Below are positions 36,936 to 46,502 of a stretch of DNA of 64,000 bases, piece by piece; the stretch's first letter is position 1; each line of letters opens with the position of its first letter. Under the pieces are notes generated by a model. It saw only the letters and a list, made by a program, of their open reading frames with translations, did no database searches and was not told where the DNA came from. The position numbers and the translations under genes were made by a program. The DNA comes from Flavobacterium quisquiliarum (GTDB taxonomy: Bacteria > Bacteroidota > Bacteroidia > Flavobacteriales > Flavobacteriaceae). The DNA lies in NCBI RefSeq assembly GCF_019308285.1, contig NZ_WWEM01000020.1, positions 369,164-433,163 of the forward strand. The letters are read 5' to 3'.

Positions 36936-38381
36936 ATGAACCAGATATTAAGACATAAAACACAACTAACCATTTTATTCTTTTTGATTACCATGCAGTT
37001 GTTTGCCGTAACTAAAGATAGTTTAGTAGTATATCCATCTCCTGATAAAGTAAATAAAAATTCAGATTTCATTGTAAAAGTTAGAAAGTCTGGAGGACAA
37101 TGGTTGGATGTTTTTGTGTATAATGTAAAAGTAGATCAAGTAGTAGGTACAGGGCATTCGGTGCAAACTGCTGCATTGGCTTCTTTTGACTTTTCAGGTG
37201 CCGTTGAGGTGCAAGTAACAGCTACAAAAGCTAAAATTACCCAATCGCGTATTAGACCGTTGGCATATCATATCCCATCAAAAGTAAAAGGAAATACGAT
37301 AAACTTTATATTGAATAATCCAGTCAATTTATCAATTGAAATCAATGATGATATTTTTCACAATTTGCATCTTTTTGCAAATCCACTCGAAATAAATTCT
37401 CCCAAATTCACTGATCCGAATGTAATTTATTTTGGTCCAGGAGTTCATGAAATTCCAAATCAAAAATTAAATGTTCAGTCCAATAAAACAGTATATCTGG
37501 CTGGAGGAGCCATCCTAAAGGGGCAAATACGTTTAGACAGTGTATCTAATGTGACTATTCGCGGTCGTGGTATGGTCGATCAGGAAATTAAATTAGGTAT
37601 TCATATTGCAAACTCCAAGAACATTAAAGTAGAAGGTGTTTTTGCTTCGCAGTGTTTAACAGGTGGATCTGATCAGGTAAATATTGAAAATGTTAAAACA
37701 ATCAGTTTTTTTGGCTGGGGTGATGGAATGAATATTATGGCTAGTAATAATGTCCAGTTTGATAAGGTTTTCATCCGTTCATCAGATGATTGCACCACAG
37801 TATACGGGACTCGAAAAGATTTTAAAGGAGGCTGCCAAAATATTACCATGAAAAACAGCACACTTTGGGCAGATGTAGGCCATCCTATTTTGATTGGCAC
37901 ACATGGAAACAGTAACAATCCGGAACTGCTTGAAAATCTAACTTACAGCAATATTGACATCTTAGATCACAAAGAAAAACAACAAGATTATCAAGGCTGT
38001 TTAAGCATCAACGTAGGGGATAATAATACGGCTATAAATGTTCTTTTTGAAACTATAAGAATAGAAGATTTTAGAGAAGGTCAGTTGTTAAATCTTCGTG
38101 TTTTTTATAATGCAAAATATTGTACAGCTCCTGGTATGGGCATTGAAAATGTAATGTTCCGAAATATTGATTATGTAGGTAAAAATGCCAGTACTTCAAT
38201 TATCGCAGGTTATAACGAACAACGAAAAATAAAAAATGTAGTATTCGAAAACCTTAAAATTAATGGAGTTTTGATACATGATGAAATGCTGGAAAAGCCT
38301 AAATGGTATAAAACATCGGATATGGCCGGTTTTTTTGTAGGTGAACATGTAGAAGAACTTTCCTTTAAATTAAAAAAATAA
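36936..38381 (+). CDS. GH28/GH49-like right-handed beta-helix glycoside hydrolase
   Basis: A 481-residue secreted protein. After the signal peptide (to about LFAV) comes a beta-sandwich domain (about 30-120) and then a parallel beta-helix. Its acidic pattern resembles GH28/GH49 polysaccharide hydrolases: WGDGMN (D263), SSDDCTTVYG (D284/D285) and GHPILIGTHG (H316). The N-terminal beta-sandwich plus helix arrangement is closer to dextranase-type GH49 than to plant-pectin GH28, but sequence similarity is not enough to choose. It probably cleaves a backbone or main side chain of the locus substrate. DUF4861 follows after 11 nt. It is the first gene downstream of an internal operator. Confidence 0.72.
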   Translation: MNQILRHKTQLTILFFLITMQLFAVTKDSLVVYPSPDKVNKNSDFIVKVRKSGGQWLDVFVYNVKVDQVVGTGHSVQTAALASFDFSGAVEVQVTATKAKITQSRIRPLAYHIPSKVKGNTINFILNNPVNLSIEINDDIFHNLHLFANPLEINSPKFTDPNVIYFGPGVHEIPNQKLNVQSNKTVYLAGGAILKGQIRLDSVSNVTIRGRGMVDQEIKLGIHIANSKNIKVEGVFASQCLTGGSDQVNIENVKTISFFGWGDGMNIMASNNVQFDKVFIRSSDDCTTVYGTRKDFKGGCQNITMKNSTLWADVGHPILIGTHGNSNNPELLENLTYSNIDILDHKEKQQDYQGCLSINVGDNNTAINVLFETIRIEDFREGQLLNLRVFYNAKYCTAPGMGIENVMFRNIDYVGKNASTSIIAGYNEQRKIKNVVFENLKINGVLIHDEMLEKPKWYKTSDMAGFFVGEHVEELSFKLKK

Positions 38382-38392
38382 TTATTTAAAAT

Positions 38393-39589
38393 ATGAAAAT
38401 ACCTAATCAATTAAAACTAATATTTTGTAGCTGCTTTACAGTTATATTTTTCACCTCCTGTATTTCTACGAATAAATCGGATGAAATTGAAATTAAAGTT
38501 AAAAACAGTTTGAATTTTGATAGAAAGGAAATTGTTACAGTAAAGCGTAACCAGATAGAGAAAGTATTAAAGAACAATTCAGAAAAAAATGTTCGTGTCA
38601 AATTGAAAGGAACGGAGAAGTTTTTAACTACCCAATGGATTGATTACGATAATGATGGTAAAGCCGATGAACTACTTTTTCAGGCTGAGGTGAAGGCAAA
38701 AAGTGTGTCAGATTTTGTGGTAGTGATTGATACAGTAAAGGAACCGCAATCAAAAGCAGTGGCCTATTCTCGTTTCGTACCCGAACGAATTGACGATTAC
38801 GCTTGGGAAAATAATAGAGTAGCTTTCAGAGCTTATGGACCAGTAGCACAGCAATTAGTTGAAGAAGGCAAAGAAGGAGGCACACTTTCAAGTGGAATCG
38901 ATCTTTGGCTTAAAAAAGTAGACTACTCTATTATTGATGATTGGTATGCTAAAAATGAGAAAGAAGCAGGTTATTATCACATCGATCATGGAGAAGGGTA
39001 CGATCCTTATCATGTAGGCGCTAGTCGTGGTACAGGTGGGGCAGGAGTTTGGGTTAATGATAGTTTACAAGTAGGTAAAAATTATATTAACTATAAAACC
39101 ATAGCCAAAGGACCGTTGCGTACTATTTTCGAATTAGATTATGCGCCGTGGAGTCAATATCAAATTAAGGAAACCAAACGTATTTCATTGGATTTGGGTA
39201 GTAATTTTTCAAAATTTGATATCATTTTAAAAGCTAAAGAGCAGTTTCCAAATTATACTATTGGAATTACACTCCATGACAAAAAAGGTGAAATTAATAT
39301 CAACAAAACAAAGGGATGGTTTCGCCATTGGGAACCGATCGATAAAACTTTTTTAGGCGAAGGAATTGTACTAAATCCAGAATTAGTTACTCAGGCATTT
39401 GCAAATAACTCAACAATTCCTGACCAAAGTAATTTGTTGATTGTTACTAATCCATCGAAAAAAATCACTTTTTATGCCGGTTTTGTATGGACTGGTAGCA
39501 AACAAGTAAATGAGGTTACACAATGGGATGAGATGCTTAACAAACAAGCTGAAATAATTCAAAATCCTTTGCAGGTAACGGTGAATTAA
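38393..39589 (+). CDS. DUF4861-family lipoprotein
   Basis: A 398-residue lipoprotein (FTSC, C23). It matches the DUF4861 type as I know it from polysaccharide loci: an N-terminal Ig-like part with TQWIDYDNDGKADELLFQ, then a large beta-sandwich with AYGPVAQQL, YHIDHGEGYDPYHVG and GTGGAGVWV, rich in conserved His, Asp and Tyr. Its position between two glycosidase genes (11 nt and 24 nt gaps) makes a catalytic or substrate-binding role in uronate glycan breakdown likely. I cannot name a reaction. The HGEGYDPYH segment is the best candidate active-site region. Confidence 0.75.
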   Translation: MKIPNQLKLIFCSCFTVIFFTSCISTNKSDEIEIKVKNSLNFDRKEIVTVKRNQIEKVLKNNSEKNVRVKLKGTEKFLTTQWIDYDNDGKADELLFQAEVKAKSVSDFVVVIDTVKEPQSKAVAYSRFVPERIDDYAWENNRVAFRAYGPVAQQLVEEGKEGGTLSSGIDLWLKKVDYSIIDDWYAKNEKEAGYYHIDHGEGYDPYHVGASRGTGGAGVWVNDSLQVGKNYINYKTIAKGPLRTIFELDYAPWSQYQIKETKRISLDLGSNFSKFDIILKAKEQFPNYTIGITLHDKKGEININKTKGWFRHWEPIDKTFLGEGIVLNPELVTQAFANNSTIPDQSNLLIVTNPSKKITFYAGFVWTGSKQVNEVTQWDEMLNKQAEIIQNPLQVTVN

Positions 39590-39613
39590 TTACAAATTCC
39601 TTAGATTATTAAA

Positions 39614-41263
39614 ATGCAAAATTTAAAATATAGTACTTTTTTATTGATGTTTCTTTTCGTTGTAAAAACGGAAGCTCAAAAGGAGCGTACAATACAAAAT
39701 CAAAAACCGTATGTTTCTCAGGTTTGGCAATCTGACAATGGAAATGGCACTTATGCCAATCCCATTTTATATGCCGATTATTCCGATCCAGATGTGATTC
39801 GGGTAGGAAACAATTACTATATGACGGCCAGTAGTTTTAATTGTACGCCTGGTTTGCCTATTTTGCATTCTACTGATTTAGTCAATTGGGAGATCATCAA
39901 TTTTGCATTGCAAAAACAAGTGCCTGAAGAAGTATTTAATATACCACAACACAGTAGAGGGGTTTGGGCTCCGGCAATTCGTTTTCATAAAAATCAGTTC
40001 TACATTTATTGGGGAGATCCCGATTACGGTGTTTATATGGTAAAAACCAAAGATATTTACGGAAAATGGGACGAACCTATTTTGGTTATGGAAGGCAAAG
40101 GAATTATTGACCCTTGTCCGCTTTGGGATGGCGATAAAGCTTATTTAGTTCATGCATGGGCGGGCAGTCGTGCCGGTATAAATAGTGTATTAACTATTAA
40201 TAAAATGAATTCAGAAGGAACTAAAGTTCTTGATGAAGGACAAAATGTGTTCGACGGTCACGATAAGCATCATACGATGGAAGGACCTAAATTATATAAA
40301 AAAGATGAATATTATTATATTTTGGCACCAGCAGGAGGTGTTGAAAACGGCTGGCAGGTTGCAATGCGTTCCAAAAATATTTATGGTCCCTATGAAGATA
40401 AAGTGGTTTTAGAGCAGGGCAGTACAAAAGTAAATGGCCCGCATCAAGGAGCCTGGGTTACAAGTCCAGATAACAATTCATGGTTTTTACATTTTCAGGA
40501 TCAGGGAGTTTATGGTAGAGTTTTACATTTACAGCCTATGAGCTGGAAAGACAATTGGCCTGTCATGGGGAAAGACTTTGATGGTAATGGTATTGGTGAA
40601 CCTGTAGCAAATTATAGTAAACCTTTTTCTAAATTAAAATCGCCCATAAATCATCCAGTCGAAAGTGATGAATTCAATAATGGAAAAATTGGTTTGCAAT
40701 GGCAATGGTATGCAAACGGTTCTATAAAGTGGAGTGCACAGATTCCAGAAACAAATTATCTGCGTTTGTTTGCTATGAGTTTAAAGAACGAGCCTAATTT
40801 ATGGAATGTACCTAATTTGCTTTTGCAAAAACTACCAGCTCCAAATTTTACAGCTACCACCAAAGTAAAGTTAACCACCGAGTGGAACACATCAGGTAAA
40901 AAAGCTGGATTATTACTTATGGGACAATCGTATGCTTATGCAGCTATTGCTTTTCATGATGAAAAATATTGGGTGCAGCAAGTTATTGCCGAAAATGCTA
41001 TAAATGGAGAAGCGGAGAAAGTTGTAGCTGAAAAAGCTTTACTTTCAAATGAAGTGGAATTAAGAATGAAAATAACAGCTCCCGAGGCAAATTGCCAATT
41101 TAGTTATAGTGAAAATGGAATTGATTTTATTGAAATTGGTAACTCTGTAAAGGCACAAAAAGACCTATGGATAGCTGCTAAAATAGGAATCTTTGCCACA
41201 AGTTTAAACAATGTACGCATGGGCGGTTATGCCGATTTTGATTGGTTCAGAATTACAAAATAA
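39614..41263 (+). CDS. GH43 beta-xylosidase / alpha-L-arabinofuranosidase with C-terminal beta-sandwich
   Basis: A 549-residue secreted GH43 enzyme (signal to about TEAQ). The five-bladed propeller carries the complete catalytic triad: base D58 in YSDPDVIR, pKa-modulating D166 in IIDPCPLWDGD, and acid E223 in HTMEGPKLY. A concanavalin-like GH43 C-terminal domain starts near residue 349 (VESDEFNNGKIGLQWQW). This arrangement is typical of GH43_12-type enzymes that remove arabinofuranose or xylose. Which sugar is removed cannot be told. It is co-transcribed with DUF4861 (24 nt) and the beta-helix gene (62 nt). Confidence 0.9.
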   Translation: MQNLKYSTFLLMFLFVVKTEAQKERTIQNQKPYVSQVWQSDNGNGTYANPILYADYSDPDVIRVGNNYYMTASSFNCTPGLPILHSTDLVNWEIINFALQKQVPEEVFNIPQHSRGVWAPAIRFHKNQFYIYWGDPDYGVYMVKTKDIYGKWDEPILVMEGKGIIDPCPLWDGDKAYLVHAWAGSRAGINSVLTINKMNSEGTKVLDEGQNVFDGHDKHHTMEGPKLYKKDEYYYILAPAGGVENGWQVAMRSKNIYGPYEDKVVLEQGSTKVNGPHQGAWVTSPDNNSWFLHFQDQGVYGRVLHLQPMSWKDNWPVMGKDFDGNGIGEPVANYSKPFSKLKSPINHPVESDEFNNGKIGLQWQWYANGSIKWSAQIPETNYLRLFAMSLKNEPNLWNVPNLLLQKLPAPNFTATTKVKLTTEWNTSGKKAGLLLMGQSYAYAAIAFHDEKYWVQQVIAENAINGEAEKVVAEKALLSNEVELRMKITAPEANCQFSYSENGIDFIEIGNSVKAQKDLWIAAKIGIFATSLNNVRMGGYADFDWFRITK

Positions 41264-41325
41264 ATTATAACAGTATTAAGTAAGTAGTTGTACTTGCTAA
41301 AAATCAAAAATAAAAGAAGAAGGCA

Positions 41326-42744
41326 ATGAGAAATTTCAAATCACTTTTAACAGCATTATTGGTATTTACTTTTGCTCTAATACAAGCGCAAAATAAAGCA
41401 AAACAAGTTGAAACACTTGAAGACTTAGAACAACTTGCCAAAAAGAATGGTCAAAATATTCAAATGAAACCAGGAGTGTATTCGCTTGCTGAGTATTTAA
41501 CTAAAGATAAGATTACAAAGTTGTTATCAGAGCTTCCAGCAACAACTGAAGAACAAAAACGTCCTCCTCGTTGGTTCTTGCGCTTTGGCGGTAATAATAA
41601 CACCTTTGATTTTACGGGTGTTACTTTTGAAATTAGTACTGAACTATACAAAATATTACCCTACGGTTATACTCGTTGTATTTTTATTGATGGAAAAGGC
41701 AATACAATAAAAGGTTTAACTATTAAAAACACAGGGTCTAAAAACATTGGGAGTAATGGTAATATTCTTTCCATTTTTGGAGATAACACTCTATTAGAAG
41801 ATGTCAAATTATATGTAAGCGGTTCGACTTATGGCTATGGAGATTTATTTGGTAAAGGCGGTCCAAATTTGACTAACCTTCAAAAACAAAGTGGGATTAT
41901 GATTGCAGGCCAAAACAACACTTTGAAACGATGTAGAGTGTACAGTCGTGCATTCGGACACTGTTTTTACATTCAAACACAAGGACATGTTACCGACAAT
42001 GTAGTTTTAGAAGATTGTTATGCCGAAGGAGAAATGCGTACAACCAACGATATATTGGCAGAGTCGGGTGGTTTAGCCGAAAAATTAAAATACCAAAGCG
42101 TATATCAAAACCGTGATGGTCGTTATATGATTACTCCAGGATATACAAAATCACTGTGTGAAGATGGTTTTCGTACGTATGGCGGAGTAGGTAAAGTGAC
42201 ACTTCGTAATTGCACCTCAAAAAATACCCGTTCTGGTTTTGAAATTGGTGGTACAGAAGATGCTAAAAATCAAACCATATTGCAAGGTTGCCAAGCTTTT
42301 GGGACAGAAAGAGGTTTTTTAATCGGTTCTAATACAGTAGTGCGTGATTGCAGAGCCGACATACAGTTTGGGCCATTATTATATCTAAGAGAAAACACAG
42401 TAGGCGCTGATGTAGAATTAGAATTAGTTCCAAGTATGCCAAAGTCATTGGTGCATACTATCGCTACGATTGCTGGTAAAAACCATCGTGTAAAACTTTA
42501 TACAAACGATGCTCAAGTAGTAATGCCAACTTTACCGATTATGCTGGGATTTGGTATGCCTGCTCATGCAGAAATGAGTTCGCCCATTTTACCAATGACA
42601 ACTGAGAATATTGTTTTGGTTAATGATTTAACGCACAGTCTAATCATAAAAAATGATGAGGCTAAAAATCTTGAAATTACATCAACTCAACTACAGTTAA
42701 CTAATACCGAAACTCAAAGAATGAACGGTAAAGGGAAATGGTAA
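41326..42744 (+). CDS. Secreted right-handed beta-helix protein, function unknown
   Basis: A 472-residue protein with a signal peptide (to about LIQAQ). It looks like a pectate-lyase-type parallel beta-helix: repeated turns such as NTIKGLTIKNTG, NTLLEDVKLYVSG, NTLKRCRVYSRAF, VVLEDCYAEGEM and VTLRNCTSKN. Conserved-looking polar residues cluster at FGHCFYIQTQGH and SLCEDGFRTYGG. The GH28 D-DD-H set is absent. It may be a lyase, an epimerase-like enzyme or a non-catalytic binding protein. The last 80 residues are less repetitive. Position within the enzyme cluster supports a role on the same glycan; nothing more precise can be said. Confidence 0.7.
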   Translation: MRNFKSLLTALLVFTFALIQAQNKAKQVETLEDLEQLAKKNGQNIQMKPGVYSLAEYLTKDKITKLLSELPATTEEQKRPPRWFLRFGGNNNTFDFTGVTFEISTELYKILPYGYTRCIFIDGKGNTIKGLTIKNTGSKNIGSNGNILSIFGDNTLLEDVKLYVSGSTYGYGDLFGKGGPNLTNLQKQSGIMIAGQNNTLKRCRVYSRAFGHCFYIQTQGHVTDNVVLEDCYAEGEMRTTNDILAESGGLAEKLKYQSVYQNRDGRYMITPGYTKSLCEDGFRTYGGVGKVTLRNCTSKNTRSGFEIGGTEDAKNQTILQGCQAFGTERGFLIGSNTVVRDCRADIQFGPLLYLRENTVGADVELELVPSMPKSLVHTIATIAGKNHRVKLYTNDAQVVMPTLPIMLGFGMPAHAEMSSPILPMTTENIVLVNDLTHSLIIKNDEAKNLEITSTQLQLTNTETQRMNGKGKW

Positions 42745-42781
42745 AAATGTAAATGCTGGTAAAATTGAAAATTTAAAAAGA

Positions 42782-44386
42782 ATGAGGACTAAATTCAAAT
42801 TACTATTTTTTTTAAGTCTTGTAAGTTTAAGTGGCTACAGTCAGATATGGCAATGGAGTGTAAAAGTAAACACAACTATTTCAGCAGAAACAAATGACCA
42901 CCCGCAAGCCTTTTTATGGATTCCCGAAAATTGCAAACAGGTAAAAGGAATTGTCTTTGGGCAGCATAATATGGTTGAAGAAGGAATCCTCGAACACACT
43001 TATTTTAGAAAAGTATTAACGGAATTGGGTTTTGCTGCAATTTGGGTTACTCCAGTTGTAAGTTGGACTTACGATACTTCTAAAAATGAAGATAAAATAG
43101 TCGAAAGTATTTTCGAATCATTAGCAGACGTTTCGGGTTATAAGGAGTTGGCTCATGCACCAATTGTCCCAATTGGACATTCTGCAATGGCAAGTTTTCC
43201 ATGGAATTATGCAGCATTTAATCCGCAGCGTACCTTAGCCTTAGTTTCCATTCATGGCGATGCACCTCAAAGTCCTTTAACAGGAAGTGGCAAGCCTAAT
43301 CCTGATTGGGGTAATCGAAATATAGATGGCATTCCAGCTTTATTTATAATGGGAGAGTACGAATGGTGGGAAGCTAGAATTCAGCCCGCATACAAGTACA
43401 TAGCCAAACATCCAAAAAGTGTCATTACATTATTTGCCGATGCTGGTCACGGTCATTTTGATTATTCAGATGAGCTGGTAAAATATATGGCGGATTATAT
43501 AAAAGCTGCAGCAATTCATAGACTTCCTCCAAAGGATAAAAATAATAGTTTTACTAACCTAAAGCCAGTAGAGCCAAGCTCAGGCTGGCTCATGGATAAG
43601 TGGCGAAAAGATTCGATTCCGCAGGCTGTTACTGCTTCTTTTGATAAATTCAAAGGAAATCGAACAACAGCTTCTTGGGTTTTTGATGAAAATTTGGCAA
43701 AGGCTACAGAGTCATTTTATGCCAAAGCGAGAGCTAAGGAAAAACAGTTCATTGGCTTTAAACAAAACGGTAAGATAGTAGAACCAGTAAAGAATCACGC
43801 CAATTTTCAACCAAAATTTTCACCTAATTCAGACGGCATTACTTTTAATTTAAGTGCTTTTTTTTCCGATTCCACTCATACTAAATCTACTTGGTCGCAT
43901 GCCGTTACAAAACTCCAATTGGATAGAATTTGCGGACCGATTAAAAAGGTAAACGATTCAACCTTTCAAATTAGTTTTGATAAGTTAGGTTTTAATAATA
44001 CAAAGCGAAGTAGTGATATTTGGTTATTAGCGCATAATAAAGGCGATAAGCAATACAAAAGTGTTGTACAGCAGGTAAATATAAAATTTCCATTAATTAA
44101 CCAATCAGGTAAATCACAAAAGATTCAATTTGCAGCCTTAAAAAATGTCACAATAGAAACAAAATCAATACCATTAAAAGCTGTTTCGGATCAGAATGCA
44201 ACGGTGCAATTTTATGTTAAAGAAGGCCCAGCTTTCATCAAGGATAATATTTTGTACTTATCAAAAATACCGCCTAAAGCAAAATTTCCAGTAAAAGTTA
44301 CAGTAGTGGCTTGGCAATACGGAAATCAAACAGATTTACAATCAGCTACACCGGTAGAAAATCATTTTTTTATTAAAAAAGAATAA
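42782..44386 (+). CDS. Secreted alpha/beta hydrolase with large C-terminal domain, putative carbohydrate esterase
   Basis: A 534-residue protein with a signal peptide. The first 260 residues show an alpha/beta hydrolase core: FGQHNMVEEG near the oxyanion region, nucleophile elbow GHSAMAS (S134), IPALFIMGEYEWW, and DAGHGHFDY with H223 or H225 as the catalytic histidine. The remaining 270 residues look like beta-rich domains (about 310-534) of unknown type. Such enzymes in glycan loci usually remove acetyl or other ester groups. No matching carbohydrate esterase family is recognised with confidence. The GH97 gene starts 2 nt after the stop, implying tight co-expression. Confidence 0.72.
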   Translation: MRTKFKLLFFLSLVSLSGYSQIWQWSVKVNTTISAETNDHPQAFLWIPENCKQVKGIVFGQHNMVEEGILEHTYFRKVLTELGFAAIWVTPVVSWTYDTSKNEDKIVESIFESLADVSGYKELAHAPIVPIGHSAMASFPWNYAAFNPQRTLALVSIHGDAPQSPLTGSGKPNPDWGNRNIDGIPALFIMGEYEWWEARIQPAYKYIAKHPKSVITLFADAGHGHFDYSDELVKYMADYIKAAAIHRLPPKDKNNSFTNLKPVEPSSGWLMDKWRKDSIPQAVTASFDKFKGNRTTASWVFDENLAKATESFYAKARAKEKQFIGFKQNGKIVEPVKNHANFQPKFSPNSDGITFNLSAFFSDSTHTKSTWSHAVTKLQLDRICGPIKKVNDSTFQISFDKLGFNNTKRSSDIWLLAHNKGDKQYKSVVQQVNIKFPLINQSGKSQKIQFAALKNVTIETKSIPLKAVSDQNATVQFYVKEGPAFIKDNILYLSKIPPKAKFPVKVTVVAWQYGNQTDLQSATPVENHFFIKKE

Positions 44387-44388
44387 AT

Positions 44389-46344
44389 ATGAAAATCATA
44401 CATCAAAAATATAGTTTAATGCTCTTAGTATTCTTTATGCAGATAGGAGTCTTTGCACAAACAATTGTAAATGAAACACTGCAAAAGTTAAATTCACCTG
44501 ATGGTAATTATGAATTTACTTTTTACCAAAAAGAACTTACAGCAAGTAAGAAACAAATGTATTATTCTCTTTCTTATAAAGGAAAACCTGTAGTCTTAGA
44601 ATCAGAATTAGGGGTATTGATTGAAAATCAAACTTTCGAATCGGCTTTAGGAATACCTAATGATACTTGTAAAGTATGGGGAGAGAATCTTAACTTTACA
44701 GGACTACTTAAAAATACCGTAAACCAAACTTGGAAACCGATTTATGGAGAAAAAGCTTTGATTGCAGATAATTATAATGAATTGACGCTTACATTTCGTA
44801 AAGGGCAAGAAACTCGCGCAAATTTGACAGACGGTTACGATAAGAATAAAAGTTATTTCATGAATGTGGAGGTTCGTGCTTATAACCAAGGCGTGGCATT
44901 TCGTTATTATTTTCCTGAACCTACCAATGGTCTTTTTCTGCATATCGTTGGCGAGCAAACACAGTTTAAAATGCCAGAAGGTACCTTGGCTTATTACGAA
45001 CCTTGGGCACAAGGACCTTATGATTTACTGCCACTTAAAAACTGGAAAGGACAAAGTGAACGTCCGTTGACCATGAAATTGTCCAATCAACTTAACGTTG
45101 CAATTACGGAAGCGCAGATGGTCGATTATTCTCGTATGAAGTTAAGTTTAAATCCAACGAAACCCAATACAATTCAAGCAGCGTTATATGGAAGTATCGA
45201 TGTAATTCCGGCTTACGCGACTCCTTGGCGTGTCATTATGGTGGCCGAAAAAGCAATAGATTTAATTACAAATAATGACATCATACTGAATTTGAATCCA
45301 GAAAATCAAATCAAAAACACAGCTTTTATCAAACCAGGTAAAGTAATTCGTGTTGCAAAACTAACTCAGGCCGATGCTAAAAAATGTGTTGATTTTGCAG
45401 TAGAGAGAGGTTTGCAGTACATTCATTTAGACGCGGGTTGGTATGGCCCGGAAATGAAAATGAGTTCTGATGCTACTACGATTTCAGAAACTAAAGATTT
45501 CAATATACCTGAGTTAACGGCTTATGCTTCATCAAAAGGAATAGGAGTTTGGGTATATGTGAATCAAAGAGCTTTAGTGCAACAGTTTGATAGTATTTTA
45601 CCATTATATAAAAAATGGGGAATTAAAGGTATTAAATTCGGATTTGTACAAGTTGGAAATCAGCGTTGGTCGACCTGGCTTCATGAAGCAATTAAAAAAT
45701 GCGCTGAATATGAAATGATGGTGGATATACATGATGAATACCGTCCTACAGGATTCAGCCGTACCTATCCCAACTTAATGACACAGGAAGGAATTCGTGG
45801 TAACGAAGAGATGCCAGATGCTAATCACAACACCATTTTACCTTTTACACGTTTCTTGGCAGGCCCAGCCGACTATACGATTGCTTATTACAATAATCGT
45901 ATTAAAAATACTCATGCCCATCAGTTGGCTTTGTCAGTGGTGTATTATAGTCCAATTCAATTCTTCTATTGGTATGATCAGCCTGCATTTTACCAAGGAG
46001 AATCAGAAATAGAATTCTTTGATAAAGTCCATACAGTATGGGATGAAACAAAGATTATTAATGGCGAAGTAGGCGAGTTTATTACGGTAGCTCGTAAAAA
46101 AAGAAACGATTGGTTTGTTGGCGCAATCACAAACAATCAATCGCGTCAAATCACAATTCCTACCGCTTTTTTGACTAAAGGAAAAAAATACACTATCAAA
46201 ACATTTCAGGATGATGATGCAATTCAAACGCGAACCAAAGTAGCGGTAAAAGAACAAATCATAAAAGGAGGAGAAATGCTTTATTTTAATCTAAAAGCAA
46301 GTGGAGGAGTCGCGATTATAATTAGTGAATTACCTAAAAAATAA
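44389..46344 (+). CDS. GH97-family alpha-glycosidase with atypical catalytic position
   Basis: A 651-residue secreted GH97 protein (signal to about VFAQ). The N-terminal beta-super-sandwich (about 25-280), TIM barrel (about 290-560) and C-terminal beta-sandwich are all present. Retaining GH97 alpha-galactosidases have an Asp nucleophile in a KxDF motif; here the segment reads KFGF with G418. Acidic residues E450 (HDEYRPTG), E467 and E473 (QEGIRGNE) are kept, which resembles the inverting SusB type. An inverting alpha-glucosidase-like activity is inferred. It is the last gene before a terminator and ends the second transcription unit of the locus. Confidence 0.88.
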   Translation: MKIIHQKYSLMLLVFFMQIGVFAQTIVNETLQKLNSPDGNYEFTFYQKELTASKKQMYYSLSYKGKPVVLESELGVLIENQTFESALGIPNDTCKVWGENLNFTGLLKNTVNQTWKPIYGEKALIADNYNELTLTFRKGQETRANLTDGYDKNKSYFMNVEVRAYNQGVAFRYYFPEPTNGLFLHIVGEQTQFKMPEGTLAYYEPWAQGPYDLLPLKNWKGQSERPLTMKLSNQLNVAITEAQMVDYSRMKLSLNPTKPNTIQAALYGSIDVIPAYATPWRVIMVAEKAIDLITNNDIILNLNPENQIKNTAFIKPGKVIRVAKLTQADAKKCVDFAVERGLQYIHLDAGWYGPEMKMSSDATTISETKDFNIPELTAYASSKGIGVWVYVNQRALVQQFDSILPLYKKWGIKGIKFGFVQVGNQRWSTWLHEAIKKCAEYEMMVDIHDEYRPTGFSRTYPNLMTQEGIRGNEEMPDANHNTILPFTRFLAGPADYTIAYYNNRIKNTHAHQLALSVVYYSPIQFFYWYDQPAFYQGESEIEFFDKVHTVWDETKIINGEVGEFITVARKKRNDWFVGAITNNQSRQITIPTAFLTKGKKYTIKTFQDDDAIQTRTKVAVKEQIIKGGEMLYFNLKASGGVAIIISELPKK

Positions 46345-46381
46345 ATTGCCTATTATAGTTTCATGTTTTTAAGGTAATCTA

Positions 46382-46416
46382 AAAAGTCGTTCCAAAATTG
46401 GCAGCGACTTTTTTAT
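46382..46416 (+). terminator. Intrinsic terminator after GH97
   Basis: AAAAGTCG (46382-46389) pairs with CGACTTTT (46405-46412), followed by TTATATTT. It ends the transcript of the genes up to GH97, so the following genes need their own promoter. Confidence 0.82.
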
Positions 46417-46502
46417 ATTTAGAAACTAGATACATTGTATTTGATTTAAGAAATGATTTTATGATAAGCCCTTCATTTATAAGTTGTATAGATTAATAAA
46501 AC

